Made by a program: the position numbers and the translations under genes. Below, piece by piece: positions 1 to 7,437 of a stretch of 23,701 nt of DNA (position 1 is the first letter of the stretch; every line of letters begins with the position of its first letter). Origin of the DNA: JAJISG01 sp964347345 (GTDB lineage: Archaea > Thermoplasmatota > Thermoplasmata > RBG-16-68-12 > JAJISG01); contig CAYFYB010000024.1 of the NCBI GenBank assembly GCA_964347345.1, positions 1 to 23,701 of the forward strand, written 5' to 3'. The notes beneath the pieces were generated by a model that was not told the origin of the DNA, made no database searches, and worked only from the letters and a program-made list of their open reading frames with translations.

Positions 1-93
1 CCGTTGGATGATGGATTCTCGCCCTAGTTAGATACCACAGTGCGCACTCCAATCTCTTCGACAATCGACGAAACATTCATCGTCAACCGATGC

Positions 94-101
94 ATTTAAA
101 T
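94..101 (+). promoter_or_regulatory. TATA box of the biotin carboxylase operon
   Basis: The A/T octamer atttaaat stands out in GC-rich DNA and ends 23 nt before the ATG at 125. No Shine-Dalgarno sequence precedes that ATG. The usual archaeal spacing of about 25 nt from TATA box to transcription start puts the first transcribed base at or next to the start codon, so the message is probably leaderless. The rest of positions 1-93 shows no gene. Confidence 0.55.
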
Positions 102-124
102 GGAATCTTCCCTTCCACCTTCCG

Positions 125-1678
125 ATGTTCCGCAAGGTCCTGGTGGCAAATCGGGGCGAGATAGCCCTCCGGGTGATGCGGACCTGCCGGGAGATGGGCA
201 TCTCCACCGTGGCCATCTACTCCTCCGCGGATCGCGAGTCCCCCCACCGCCTGTATGCCGATGAAGCCTTCGAGATCGGTGCGGAGGACCCAGCAGAGAG
301 CTACCTGAACGCCACCAAGGTGCTGGAAGTGGCAAAACGGTCTGGAGCCGAAGCCCTCCACCCGGGTTACGGCTTCCTGGCCGAGAACGCGGACTTCGTC
401 AGGCGCTGCGAGGAGGAGGGGCTGGTCTTCATCGGACCGGGCGCCAAGGCCATGGCCGTGGCCGGCGATAAGCTACAGTCCAAAGCCGTCCTGAAGGCCG
501 CTGGCATCAGCGTCTCCCCCGGGTCCGATAGGCCCCTTAGGGACGTGGAGGACGCCGTTCAGATGGCGGAGGAGGTTGGCTACCCGGTCATCCTCAAGGT
601 CTCCGGCGGTGGCGGCGGCATTGGCATGGAGATAGTGGAAGGGCCCCAGAAGCTGGAGGCTGCACTAAACAGAGCCCGCTCCCTGGCCCAATCGGCCTTT
701 GGCGTCTCCGATATCTTTCTGGAGAGGTATCATCGAGGCGCCCGCCACATAGAGTTCCAAATCCTTTCCGACGGGCGGGCCGCAATCCACCTGGGGGAGA
801 GGGAATGCTCCGTCCAGAGGAGGTACCAGAAGCTGGTGGAGGAGGCCCCTTCCCCCGCCGTCACGGAGGAGATGAGGGAGGAAATCGGACAGCTCTCCGT
901 GAAGGCCGCAAAGGCCCTCGGTTACGTGAACGCCGGGACCATCGAATACGTCTACTCCGGCGGCCACTTCTACTTCAACGAGGTGAACGCCCGCCTGCAG
1001 GTGGAGCACCCCGTGACGGAGATGGTCACGGGCGTTGACATGGTGAGGGAGCAGATCGCCATCGCCTCAGGCGAGGGCCTTCCCTGGGACCAGCAGGACG
1101 TCAGGATGCAGGGGTGGGCCCTTGAGTGTAGAATAAACGCCGAGGACCCCTACAGGGGCTTCCTTCCCTCACCCGGCACCGTGAGGAGGCTGACCCTCCC
1201 TGGCGGCCCCGGAGTCCGAGTGGACACCGCCCTTCGGGAGGGCCAACCAATCTCCGCCGCCTATGACCCCTTGGTCGCCAAGGTAATCACCCACGGCCGG
1301 GATCGAGCCGAGGCCGTCCGGAGGATGAGGAGAGCCCTGGAGGAACTGACCGTCGAAGGCGTGGACGTCAACGTGCCCCTCCACCAGGCCATCCTGAGGG
1401 ACCAGGCCTTCCTGCAAGGGAAGCTCTCCACCTCTTATCTGGCCGACAGGAAGATCGTGCAGACCATGGCGGAGGCCCGCCAGAAGGAGCGGGATGAGAG
1501 ACGGGAGCTTGTGGCGGCTCTGGCAGCCGCTGCCGCGGCCACGGAGGGGACCCTGCTGTGGCGGACGGAGGCCTTTGCCACGGAGAGGCAAATGCCGGGC
1601 GCGTGGTCCCTGATGGGAAGGGAAGTATTCCAGAAGTCGAGGTTGACTCATGGCCATGAGGTTTACCGTCGTCCTTGA
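125..1678 (+). CDS. accC: acyl-CoA carboxylase, biotin carboxylase subunit
   Basis: The product is a 517-aa biotin carboxylase. This enzyme uses ATP and bicarbonate to carboxylate the biotin carried by the next gene's product, the first half-reaction of acetyl-CoA or propionyl-CoA carboxylase. The N-terminus (FRKVLVANRGEIALR) is the family hallmark. The ATP-grasp glycine loop is at residues 161-168, followed by ERECSVQRRYQK and NEVNARLQVEHPVTE, which hold ATP-binding and catalytic residues. The glycine loop reads GGGGGIGM, with Ile where many family members have Lys or Arg. Length is somewhat above the typical bacterial 450 aa because of a C-terminal extension rich in Ala and charged residues. 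The ATG at 125 fits both a leaderless promoter and the conserved N-terminus. The gene overlaps the carrier gene by 29 nt. Whether acetyl-CoA or propionyl-CoA is the substrate depends on the carboxyltransferase subunit, which is not in the window. Confidence 0.95.
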   Translation: MFRKVLVANRGEIALRVMRTCREMGISTVAIYSSADRESPHRLYADEAFEIGAEDPAESYLNATKVLEVAKRSGAEALHPGYGFLAENADFVRRCEEEGLVFIGPGAKAMAVAGDKLQSKAVLKAAGISVSPGSDRPLRDVEDAVQMAEEVGYPVILKVSGGGGGIGMEIVEGPQKLEAALNRARSLAQSAFGVSDIFLERYHRGARHIEFQILSDGRAAIHLGERECSVQRRYQKLVEEAPSPAVTEEMREEIGQLSVKAAKALGYVNAGTIEYVYSGGHFYFNEVNARLQVEHPVTEMVTGVDMVREQIAIASGEGLPWDQQDVRMQGWALECRINAEDPYRGFLPSPGTVRRLTLPGGPGVRVDTALREGQPISAAYDPLVAKVITHGRDRAEAVRRMRRALEELTVEGVDVNVPLHQAILRDQAFLQGKLSTSYLADRKIVQTMAEARQKERDERRELVAALAAAAAATEGTLLWRTEAFATERQMPGAWSLMGREVFQKSRLTHGHEVYRRP

Positions 1679-2129
1679 GGGCGTGGAGTACAATGTGGAG
1701 GTGACCGAAGACCTCCAAGTCGTGGTGGACGACAGGTCCTATCAGGCCAAGGTCAAGACCTCCGGCTCCAAGCTCCAGGTGCGGATAGGCCGCAGAAGCT
1801 ATGAGTTCCAGCTGTCTGGCAGGAGGCTCAGCTGGCGGGGGTCACCGCTGGAGGCCCACTTCGAGGGATACGTACACCGGGCCGCCCGGTGGGGGCAGAA
1901 CGCGGCTCCCATTGGCGATGGCCTCGTCAGGGCCCCCATGCCGGGCCGGGTGGTGGCCGTGGTGGCGGAGGAGGGGTCCAAGGTCACTTTGGGCACACCC
2001 CTTGTCATCCTAGAGGCTATGAAGATGCAGAATGAGATACCCTCGCCGGTGGAGGGGGTGGTGAGGGAGATCCGTGTGGCAGTGGGGGCCGCGGTCAGCA
2101 GAGAACAGGTCCTCATGGTGATTCAATAG
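1650..2129 (+). CDS. biotin carboxyl carrier protein of acyl-CoA carboxylase
   Basis: The product is a 159-aa biotin carrier subunit. The C-terminal biotinyl domain (about residues 88-159) contains the biotinylation motif EAMKM with the acceptor at Lys125, preceded by VRAPMPGRVVAV and followed by EIPSPVEGVV, as in the lipoyl/biotinyl fold. The N-terminal 85 residues are a beta-rich linker resembling that of propionyl-CoA or oxaloacetate decarboxylase carrier subunits. The start overlaps the end of the carboxylase gene. It is supported by gaggt at 1639-1643, six nt before the ATG, so the two are probably translationally coupled and made in matched amounts. A second in-frame ATG lies at 1656. 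Confidence 0.93.
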   Translation: MAMRFTVVLEGVEYNVEVTEDLQVVVDDRSYQAKVKTSGSKLQVRIGRRSYEFQLSGRRLSWRGSPLEAHFEGYVHRAARWGQNAAPIGDGLVRAPMPGRVVAVVAEEGSKVTLGTPLVILEAMKMQNEIPSPVEGVVREIRVAVGAAVSREQVLMVIQ

Positions 2130-2162
2130 TATCGTCCCTGCACGTTCCTGCCAGTGGACAAC

Positions 2163-2170
2163 CTTTAAGT
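2163..2170 (+). promoter_or_regulatory. TATA box of the iscA-like gene
   Basis: The octamer ctttaagt lies in the short gap after the carrier gene. It ends 31 nt before the ATG at 2202, which predicts a leader of roughly ten bases containing the purine stretch gaggga. This suggests that the Fe-S gene pair is transcribed separately from the carboxylase genes. Confidence 0.45.
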
Positions 2171-2201
2171 GAACCGAGTCCCATGAAATCGAGGGACTCC
2201 A

Positions 2202-2543
2202 ATGGCGGCCAAGCAGACTTTCAAGATAACGCCCGTGGCTGAGGACAAGCTCAAAGAGCTGGCCAGAAAGCAGGGGATGGAGGCTCCCATTCTGAGGGTG
2301 AAGGTGATGAGCGGCGGCTGTGCCGGCATGACCTACCAGATGGATTTCTCCAAGGAACCGCCGGGAGAGAAGGACCTAGTCTGGAAGGCAGGGGATGTGA
2401 AGGTCCTCTTGGACCCCATGAGCGCGCTCTACGTGATGAACTCCGAGCTGGACTACACAGAGGGCCTAATGGGCTCCGGTTTCAAGATCAAGAACCCCAA
2501 TGCAAAGGGCAGCTGCGCCTGCGGCGAGTCCTTCTACGTGTAG
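2202..2543 (+). CDS. IscA/HesB-type iron-sulfur cluster carrier
   Basis: The product is a 113-aa A-type iron-sulfur carrier of the HesB/IscA/SufA/ErpA family, which binds a cluster or iron and passes it to apoproteins in the cytoplasm. The family's three cysteines are present: one in SGGCAGMTYQMDF near residue 40, and a C-terminal Cys-Ala-Cys pair in GSCACGESF. The core FKIKNPNA, with a preceding Gly-Ser-Gly-Phe, matches the usual NP motif ahead of the Cys pair. Length is normal (105-120 aa). The stop codon shares a base with a possible GTG start of the next gene, and that gene's probable SD overlaps this stop, so the two are likely co-translated. Subtype (IscA, SufA or ErpA) cannot be told from the sequence. 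Confidence 0.93.
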   Translation: MAAKQTFKITPVAEDKLKELARKQGMEAPILRVKVMSGGCAGMTYQMDFSKEPPGEKDLVWKAGDVKVLLDPMSALYVMNSELDYTEGLMGSGFKIKNPNAKGSCACGESFYV

Positions 2544-2551
2544 TGATTAAC

Positions 2552-2794
2552 ATGAAAGAGGTCCTGGACTTATCGGAACTCCTGGGCAGGGTCGAACTCG
2601 AGAACTTCGAGGAGAGGCTCCGCGACCTCGACCTATCCCCGTACTTCGGGAAGAGGGTGCAGATGCGCGGCTGCGTCCCCGTCTGGGCTCATCTTGCCAT
2701 CGCCTCAAGACTCATCGGCAACGTGGAGGAGCTGGAGTTCTTAATCGACGATGGAAAGGAGGGCAGGCCCCTCAAGCTCTATCAGAAGGCTTGA
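2552..2794 (+). CDS. small DUF2480-like protein paired with IscA
   Basis: An 80-aa protein (83 aa if the GTG at 2543 is used). I chose the ATG at 2552 because gtgat at 2543-2547 matches the archaeal Shine-Dalgarno core at short spacing. Key segments are LDLSPYFGKRVQMRGC, then VPVWAHLAIASRL and a C-terminal PLKLYQKA. From memory these resemble one half of DUF2480, a family best known in Bacteroidetes where it often sits with suf Fe-S genes. The half-match has the same order: Tyr-x-x-Lys-x-Val, Gly-Cys, Pro-x-x-Ala, and PLYK at the end. One cysteine (in RGC) is the obvious candidate functional residue. The coupling to the IscA-type gene supports a role in Fe-S metabolism. The family assignment is from pattern memory only and the biochemical function is unknown. 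Confidence 0.8.
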   Translation: MKEVLDLSELLGRVELENFEERLRDLDLSPYFGKRVQMRGCVPVWAHLAIASRLIGNVEELEFLIDDGKEGRPLKLYQKA

Positions 2795-2830
2795 GTCCTC
2801 CTTCTCACTGGCGACAATCAGGTAAGGGGT

Positions 2831-2839
2831 CTATAAATA
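2831..2839 (+). promoter_or_regulatory. TATA box of the coiled-coil RecA-like gene
   Basis: The sequence ctataaata is a near-consensus archaeal TATA box. It predicts transcription starting near 2863 and a leader of about 44 nt, unlike the leaderless genes around it. The leader ends in an SD, agaggtg at 2893-2899, seven nt before the TTG start. Confidence 0.7.
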
Positions 2840-2906
2840 GGCAGATAACGAGTTCTGATTCGGTGAGCTGGAAGAAGGCACCGCAATGCCCTAGAGGTGC
2901 TGCCCT

Positions 2907-5468
2907 TTGCTGGTAGGCGGCAACCAAGGTCAGGAGACCGAAGAACTCTGTCATGTCTGTGGCGGCGAGCTGAAGGCAGACGGCGAGTGCACCGTTTGTG
3001 GAACCCGTCACGAGCCGAGGAAAGAAGGGCTGGTCAAGGAACCTGGGTCGGAGGAGTCCAAGGACGCCTTCCTGTCAGAGGTCAGTGAGATCCCCGGGGT
3101 GGGACCAGCCAAAGCGGAGGTTCTCTATGAAAACGGATTTGACAAAGTCTCCGTCCTTCGCAACGCCTCGGTCGAACAGCTGGCTGCTATCGAGGGCTTC
3201 GGGGAGACCCTGGCCCAGAGGGTTTACGACTTCTACCATTCAGCCAAGGACTCGGCCAAGGAGCAGGCCCTGGAGAAGTGGCTGAAGGGAGAAGCTGGGG
3301 ACCTCGAGTCCTGGCTGGGCCTCGAGGCCGGAGAGGCGTTCCCCAGCGAGAGGCTTGAAGCGGACGACGTTGAGGAACCCCCAGAGTCCCCTGAGGAGCC
3401 GGTGGGCGAGCCCTTGAAGGAGCCTGAATTGGATCAGCCGGAGGAACCGCTGGCAGAAGAAGAGCCTCCTCAGCCCAAGGCTCAGGTCCCTCGCCAAGAG
3501 GACTCCTCGGACGCCCTCAGGCGGTGGCTCAGAGGGGATGAGGAAGGTCTAGAGGCGTGGCTCTCTCAACCAGAAGGTGAAGAGCCCGAAGCTAAGGCTG
3601 ACAGCTCCGGAGCAGCCGACCTGAAGGATATCGAGCGGCTGAAGGAGGAGCTCACGGATTTGAAGAGAGCCATCCGGGGGGAGCTGGCCAACCTCAAGGA
3701 GGGCAGCTTCGATCCTATTCGATACTTGGAGGAGATCGCGAAGCTGAACCGCAAGCTGCAGGAGGAGACCCTGAGGAGGAGGGAGCTGGAGGGGGAGCTT
3801 GACCACATGAAGAAGGCCTCCGTCGCCGTCATCAAGTACGTCAAGACCCAGAAGAGCCAGGAGGAGGGACCCGAGGCGAAGAGGAAGATTGCTGAGGAGC
3901 GGGAGGCCCGAAAGGAGCTGGAAATCGAACTGAAGAAGCTCAAGAACCTGCTCGTGAGGACTCAGCGAGAGCTCCAGGGCCAGCTGAAGGACCTCCCGGA
4001 GGGACCCAAGGCCATCAAGGAGGCAGAGCTGCGCCTATCGGAGAAGGAGGTCGAGCTGCAGGCCAAGGAGGAGCGGCTCACCGCCATGGAGGAGCAGCTG
4101 AGGGCTGAGAGTGCCAAGGTCTCCGACACCGAGCTCGAGCAGAGGCTTCAGGCGGAGCTCAGCGAGAAGGAGAGGCAGTTTCTCGACAAGGAAGCCGAGA
4201 TGAGGAAGAAGATGATTGAGCTGGAGGGGGAAGTGGAGAGGCTGAAGATCGAGGCCAAGCTCAGGGCGGAGGCCATCGAGCTCACCACGAAACCGGGTGA
4301 GGAGATCAGCAAGGATCTGGTCGAAAAGGCGAGGCAGCTTCAACTGAAGGAGAGGGACCTTCTGCTCCGAGAGGAAGAGTCCAAGAAGTTGAGGGAGGAG
4401 CTGGCCTTCAAGGAGGAGGAGTTGAGGAAGCTCAAGGAACCCCTGGCCTATAAGGAGGAGGAGCTCCTGAGGCGGGAGGAGGACCTCATCTACCGGGAGA
4501 AGCTTTTGGAGGCGGACAAGAGGAAAGTGGAGCAGGCGAAGGCCCAAGCGGGCTCCACGGAGGAGGTTGCCCTTAAGGAGAGGCTCGAGACCCTCAAGGG
4601 AGAGATAACGAAGAAGGAGGAGGAGGTCAGGGCCAAGGAGAAGTACCTCAACGCCAAGATGGAGGAGCTCAGGATGAGGGAGCAGGGCCTCATTGAGGAA
4701 GAGATAGAGGCCCGGGAGGAGGAGAGGAAGTTGGAGATGATGCAGGAGAAGGCTAAGACCGGCACCCCACGACTTGATGACCTCCTCTTGGGTGGCGTCC
4801 CCTTCGGCTCCAACGTCTCCGTCTACGGCCCACCCTTCATCGGAAAGGAGGTCATCGTCAACTCCTTCGTGGGCGAGGGCTTGAAGAAGGGTATCCCCGC
4901 CCTGTGGGTGATCACGGACAAGACCCCCGAAGACATCCGCGAAGAGATGAAGTACGTCCTGCCCGGCTACGAAGAGTACGAAGGCCTTGGCTTGGTGAAG
5001 TATGTGGACGCATACTCCAAGGGCATGGGGAACGCCGAGGAGGACCCGAACGTGACATACATAGACGACCCCACTGACCATGACGCCATCCTTGAGGCCG
5101 TGGACAAGACGGCGGCGCAGTTGAGGAGGGAGCACCCGAACTACAGGCTTGCCTTCCGATCAATATCCACCCTCATCGCCTACCTGGACCCCGCCACGAC
5201 ATTCCGATTCCTCCAGCCCTTTGCTGGCAGGAGGAAGAGGGACAAGTCCATCAGCATGTACGTCATCGAGAAGGGCATGCACGGGGAGCAGGAGATCCAG
5301 CTTCTGGGGAGCGTCATGGACGGCATGATAGAGTTCAAGGTGGAGCAGCTGAAGACCTTCCTCAGCGTGAAGGGTGTCTGCGACGTCCAGTCCAGGGCCT
5401 GGATACAGTACATGTACAGCAAGCAGGGCGTGAGCATAGGCTCTTTCTCTCTGGACCACATCAAATAG
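2907..5468 (+). CDS. zinc ribbon-HhH-coiled coil-RecA/KaiC-like protein
   Basis: An 853-aa protein with five parts. First is a zinc ribbon (Cys15, Cys18, Cys28, Cys31). Second is a helix-hairpin-helix pair at about residues 55-110 (EIPGVGPAKAEVLYENGF, then IEGFGETLAQRVYDF). Third is an acidic Pro/Glu-rich linker with two copies of a 17-residue Trp motif at 121-137 and 203-219. Fourth is a long Lys/Glu-rich coiled coil at about 225-610. Fifth is a C-terminal RecA/KaiC-like domain from about 618 (TGTPRLDDLLLGGVPFGS). The Walker A position at 641-648 reads GPPFIGKE, with Glu for Ser/Thr. The expected Walker B strand (RLAFRSISTLIAYLD) lacks the usual aspartate, so ATP hydrolysis is doubtful. The start is TTG, chosen for its strong SD and because an in-frame stop lies just upstream. 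HhH and zinc ribbon suggest nucleic-acid contact, and the architecture recalls RAD55/KaiC-like archaeal regulators. The function is unknown. Confidence 0.9.
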   Translation: MLVGGNQGQETEELCHVCGGELKADGECTVCGTRHEPRKEGLVKEPGSEESKDAFLSEVSEIPGVGPAKAEVLYENGFDKVSVLRNASVEQLAAIEGFGETLAQRVYDFYHSAKDSAKEQALEKWLKGEAGDLESWLGLEAGEAFPSERLEADDVEEPPESPEEPVGEPLKEPELDQPEEPLAEEEPPQPKAQVPRQEDSSDALRRWLRGDEEGLEAWLSQPEGEEPEAKADSSGAADLKDIERLKEELTDLKRAIRGELANLKEGSFDPIRYLEEIAKLNRKLQEETLRRRELEGELDHMKKASVAVIKYVKTQKSQEEGPEAKRKIAEEREARKELEIELKKLKNLLVRTQRELQGQLKDLPEGPKAIKEAELRLSEKEVELQAKEERLTAMEEQLRAESAKVSDTELEQRLQAELSEKERQFLDKEAEMRKKMIELEGEVERLKIEAKLRAEAIELTTKPGEEISKDLVEKARQLQLKERDLLLREEESKKLREELAFKEEELRKLKEPLAYKEEELLRREEDLIYREKLLEADKRKVEQAKAQAGSTEEVALKERLETLKGEITKKEEEVRAKEKYLNAKMEELRMREQGLIEEEIEAREEERKLEMMQEKAKTGTPRLDDLLLGGVPFGSNVSVYGPPFIGKEVIVNSFVGEGLKKGIPALWVITDKTPEDIREEMKYVLPGYEEYEGLGLVKYVDAYSKGMGNAEEDPNVTYIDDPTDHDAILEAVDKTAAQLRREHPNYRLAFRSISTLIAYLDPATTFRFLQPFAGRRKRDKSISMYVIEKGMHGEQEIQLLGSVMDGMIEFKVEQLKTFLSVKGVCDVQSRAWIQYMYSKQGVSIGSFSLDHIK
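3267..3563 (+). repeat. duplicated 17-residue Trp motif in the coiled-coil protein
   Basis: Residues 121-137 (ALEKWLKGEAGDLESWL) and 203-219 (ALRRWLRGDEEGLEAWL) align without gaps. The consensus is A-L-x-x-W-L-[KR]-G-[ED]-x-x-x-L-E-x-W-L. They flank an acidic, proline-rich, probably disordered linker. Such conserved islands in a disordered region are typical of docking motifs or short amphipathic helices. The interval given spans both copies and the linker. Confidence 0.85.
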
Positions 5469-5530
5469 GCGGCTGGAACCCCTAAGCTTTGCCGACCTGA
5501 GCGCAGTTCGTATCACAAGCACTTGAAGGC

Positions 5531-5950
5531 TCAGGCCACCTCTACGCCCGAGGACTTCTTTCCACCGCTCTTGATGTTTACGACGGGAAGGGGGATGGGG
5601 GGAGGCAGGCGAAGGTCCCGGGCAATTATCACGGATTCCTGTATGCAGCTGTTCATGATTGCGGTGTGTATCTCGCTCGCGACCTCGTTGGGCATCTTTC
5701 CCGATTTTGACCACATGGTCGCTAGGGAGGCGGCGTCGCCTTCGTACTGCAGGCTACCCTCGATCTTGATGACACCGACGCCCGTGTAGTTGGCCGTGAA
5801 CCTGAACTCGACGGATGCCAACGTTTCGTCAATGGGGACGACCTGCGTCACGGTGCTGTTGTGGTCCACCCTCACGTTCCTGAAGCGTTCCCCACTCTTG
5901 GCAAAGCGTTTGGCATCTATGGACAGTAGTTCGAGGACCTTTACTGGCAT
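5531..5950 (-). CDS. conserved archaeal protein, SecB-like fold candidate
   Basis: A 139-aa soluble protein. The reading frame is open further upstream, but the ATG at 5950 (MPVKVLELLSIDAKRF) is chosen because a TATA-like element lies 26-35 nt ahead. The pattern is several amphipathic beta-strands (VEFRFTANYTGVGVIKIEG), then a helical segment (NEVASEIHTAIMNSCIQESVI), then LPPPIPLPVVNI near the C-terminus. That order (beta-sheet, long helix, Pro-rich PPL-x-L-P-x-N segment) resembles the SecB chaperone fold, and length matches SecB. This is a fold-level guess from pattern, not an identified homology. There are no catalytic motifs, and the single Cys is not in a metal-binding context. The gene is divergent from tiaS, with the two start codons 134 nt apart, and convergent with the coiled-coil gene. 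Confidence 0.82.
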   Translation of the reverse strand: MPVKVLELLSIDAKRFAKSGERFRNVRVDHNSTVTQVVPIDETLASVEFRFTANYTGVGVIKIEGSLQYEGDAASLATMWSKSGKMPNEVASEIHTAIMNSCIQESVIIARDLRLPPPIPLPVVNIKSGGKKSSGVEVA

Positions 5951-5975
5951 GACAAAGCAGGGAAGGGAGGATGGC

Positions 5976-5985
5976 CTATAATGCT
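5976..5985 (-). promoter_or_regulatory. TATA-like element of the SecB-like gene
   Basis: Read on the minus strand this is gcattatagg, preceded by a purine-rich cgaaaagc that could serve as a TFB recognition element. It lies 26-35 nt ahead of the ATG at 5950, which predicts a leaderless transcript. No SD is seen before that ATG. Confidence 0.45.
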
Positions 5986-6055
5986 TTTCGGCGACCGCAG
6001 CGTCGGAGAGCACCTTGGAGGAGTCTGCTGATATCCGGCGAAGAGGCCCATGGTG

Positions 6056-6062
6056 TTTATAC
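6056..6062 (+). promoter_or_regulatory. TATA box of tiaS
   Basis: The motif tttatac ends 22 nt before the ATG at 6085. Transcription would start at about that codon. This spacing and the conserved N-terminus together fix the start, although the frame is open upstream. Confidence 0.5.
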
Positions 6063-6084
6063 CGTTGCTGGCATACAACAATGG

Positions 6085-7437
6085 ATGGTCCTCCACGTCG
6101 GCCTGGACGACACTGACTCACTAACCCGCATGTGCACCACCTACGTCGCCACAGAGCTGTTGGCGAGAGTCCGCGGCCTCGACCCAATCGGATATCCCCG
6201 CCTCGTGAGGCTCAATCCAAACATCCCTTGGAAGACCCGGGGGAATGGTGCCTTGTGTCTGCGACTAGGCCTTGGACGCGGCGCTCCTTTCCCAATCGGT
6301 CGCCTTAACGGGAAAGAAGTGATGGCCTATCCCAGATCAGGTCCCGTGGAACCTAACGAGGATCTTTATGAGGTCTCAGAGGACGTCGTCATGGAGCTGG
6401 CCGACTTTGAGGATCCGGATGTGCAGCCAGGTCTGGTAGTCACCCGCCGGCGACCTGGCCCCGGCCTCTACTGGAAGGCGGTACGGGATGTCGTGCCACA
6501 AGAGGATGTGGAGCCCCTCCTGGATGAAGCGGACTACCACTTCGCCCCGAGGGGCACGCGTGGTCTCATCGGTGCGCTAGCATCCATCTCCTGGAGGCCC
6601 CGAGACACAACGTACGAGGTCCTCGCCTATAGGTCGAAGGAGAGGTGGGGTACCAGGAGGCTTGTGAAGGAGGAGGACGTCATGGCCCTGGACGAGAGGT
6701 TTCCCAGCACCTTCAACAACTACGACTTCGAGAACAGGCACGTGGTTATTGCGCCGAGTTCCCCCTGCCCTGTCCTGTTAGGCATTCGCGGGGACGTAGT
6801 TGCCGACCTCCCCAGGGCTCTCCTCTCTCTGCGTAGCGAGCCTGTGGACCGATGGCTGCTCTTCGAGACGAATCAGGCCACGGATGAGCACCTCATCAGG
6901 AGAGAGGTCCGGAACCTGCAGCCCCACACCTCGGCCATCGTGGAGGGAACCGTCGGGGAGCCCCCAAGGCCTTTTCCAGGGGGGCACGTAGTGTTCCAAC
7001 TAGAGGACAACGGAGGAAAGGTTGACTGCGTGGCCTACGAGCCCTCCAAGGCCTTCAGGAGGACTATTCTGGAACTCCGGCAGGGAGACAAGATCCGAGC
7101 GTACGGTTCCATCAGAGATGAGCCCAGGTCAATCAACCTTGAGAAGCTCGAAGTTCTGGATCTCCCTCTGCTTACGGTCAAGATAGCCAACCCGAGGTGC
7201 CCAAGCTGCCGGAAGAGCATGAAATCCGTGGGAAGGGCTGGGGGCTTCAGGTGCAGACGTTGCGGGACGAGAGCACCAGCAGAGGAGGCGCCGTTTCGCC
7301 CCGTTGCCAGGAACATCAGAAGGGGAATCTACGAGCCTCCCGTGTCAGCCCGCAGACACCTGAGCAAGCCCATCAAGAGGATTAAGGCGAGAGGGCATCC
7401 TGCTCTGGTCTCTACGCCACCTTTGAGACGACCTTGA
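6085..7437 (+). CDS. tiaS: tRNA(Ile2) agmatinylcytidine synthetase TiaS
   Basis: The product is a 450-aa TiaS. This enzyme uses ATP and agmatine to modify the wobble cytidine of the tRNA-Ile with CAU anticodon, so that it reads AUA rather than AUG; it is essential in archaea. The N-terminus (VLHVGLDDTDSLTRMCTTY) carries the hallmark DDTDS followed by MCTTY of the kinase-like domain. The middle part has IPWKTRGNGAL and the NNYDFENRH segment. An OB-fold follows at about residues 285-355 (TSAIVEGTVGEPPRPFPGGH onward). A C-terminal zinc ribbon uses Cys372, Cys375, Cys390 and Cys393. Length is close to the family's usual 420-450 aa. The last 26 nt overlap the end of the convergent aminotransferase gene. 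Its presence implies the cell makes agmatine, normally from arginine. Confidence 0.96.
   Translation: MVLHVGLDDTDSLTRMCTTYVATELLARVRGLDPIGYPRLVRLNPNIPWKTRGNGALCLRLGLGRGAPFPIGRLNGKEVMAYPRSGPVEPNEDLYEVSEDVVMELADFEDPDVQPGLVVTRRRPGPGLYWKAVRDVVPQEDVEPLLDEADYHFAPRGTRGLIGALASISWRPRDTTYEVLAYRSKERWGTRRLVKEEDVMALDERFPSTFNNYDFENRHVVIAPSSPCPVLLGIRGDVVADLPRALLSLRSEPVDRWLLFETNQATDEHLIRREVRNLQPHTSAIVEGTVGEPPRPFPGGHVVFQLEDNGGKVDCVAYEPSKAFRRTILELRQGDKIRAYGSIRDEPRSINLEKLEVLDLPLLTVKIANPRCPSCRKSMKSVGRAGGFRCRRCGTRAPAEEAPFRPVARNIRRGIYEPPVSARRHLSKPIKRIKARGHPALVSTPPLRRP

Noticed and set aside
4035..5135. Long 366-codon open frame on the minus strand inside the coiled-coil gene
   Set aside because: It is the antisense shadow of a Lys/Glu-rich, GC-biased coding strand; its Leu-rich product is the mirror of AAG/GAG codons and it has no promoter or SD.
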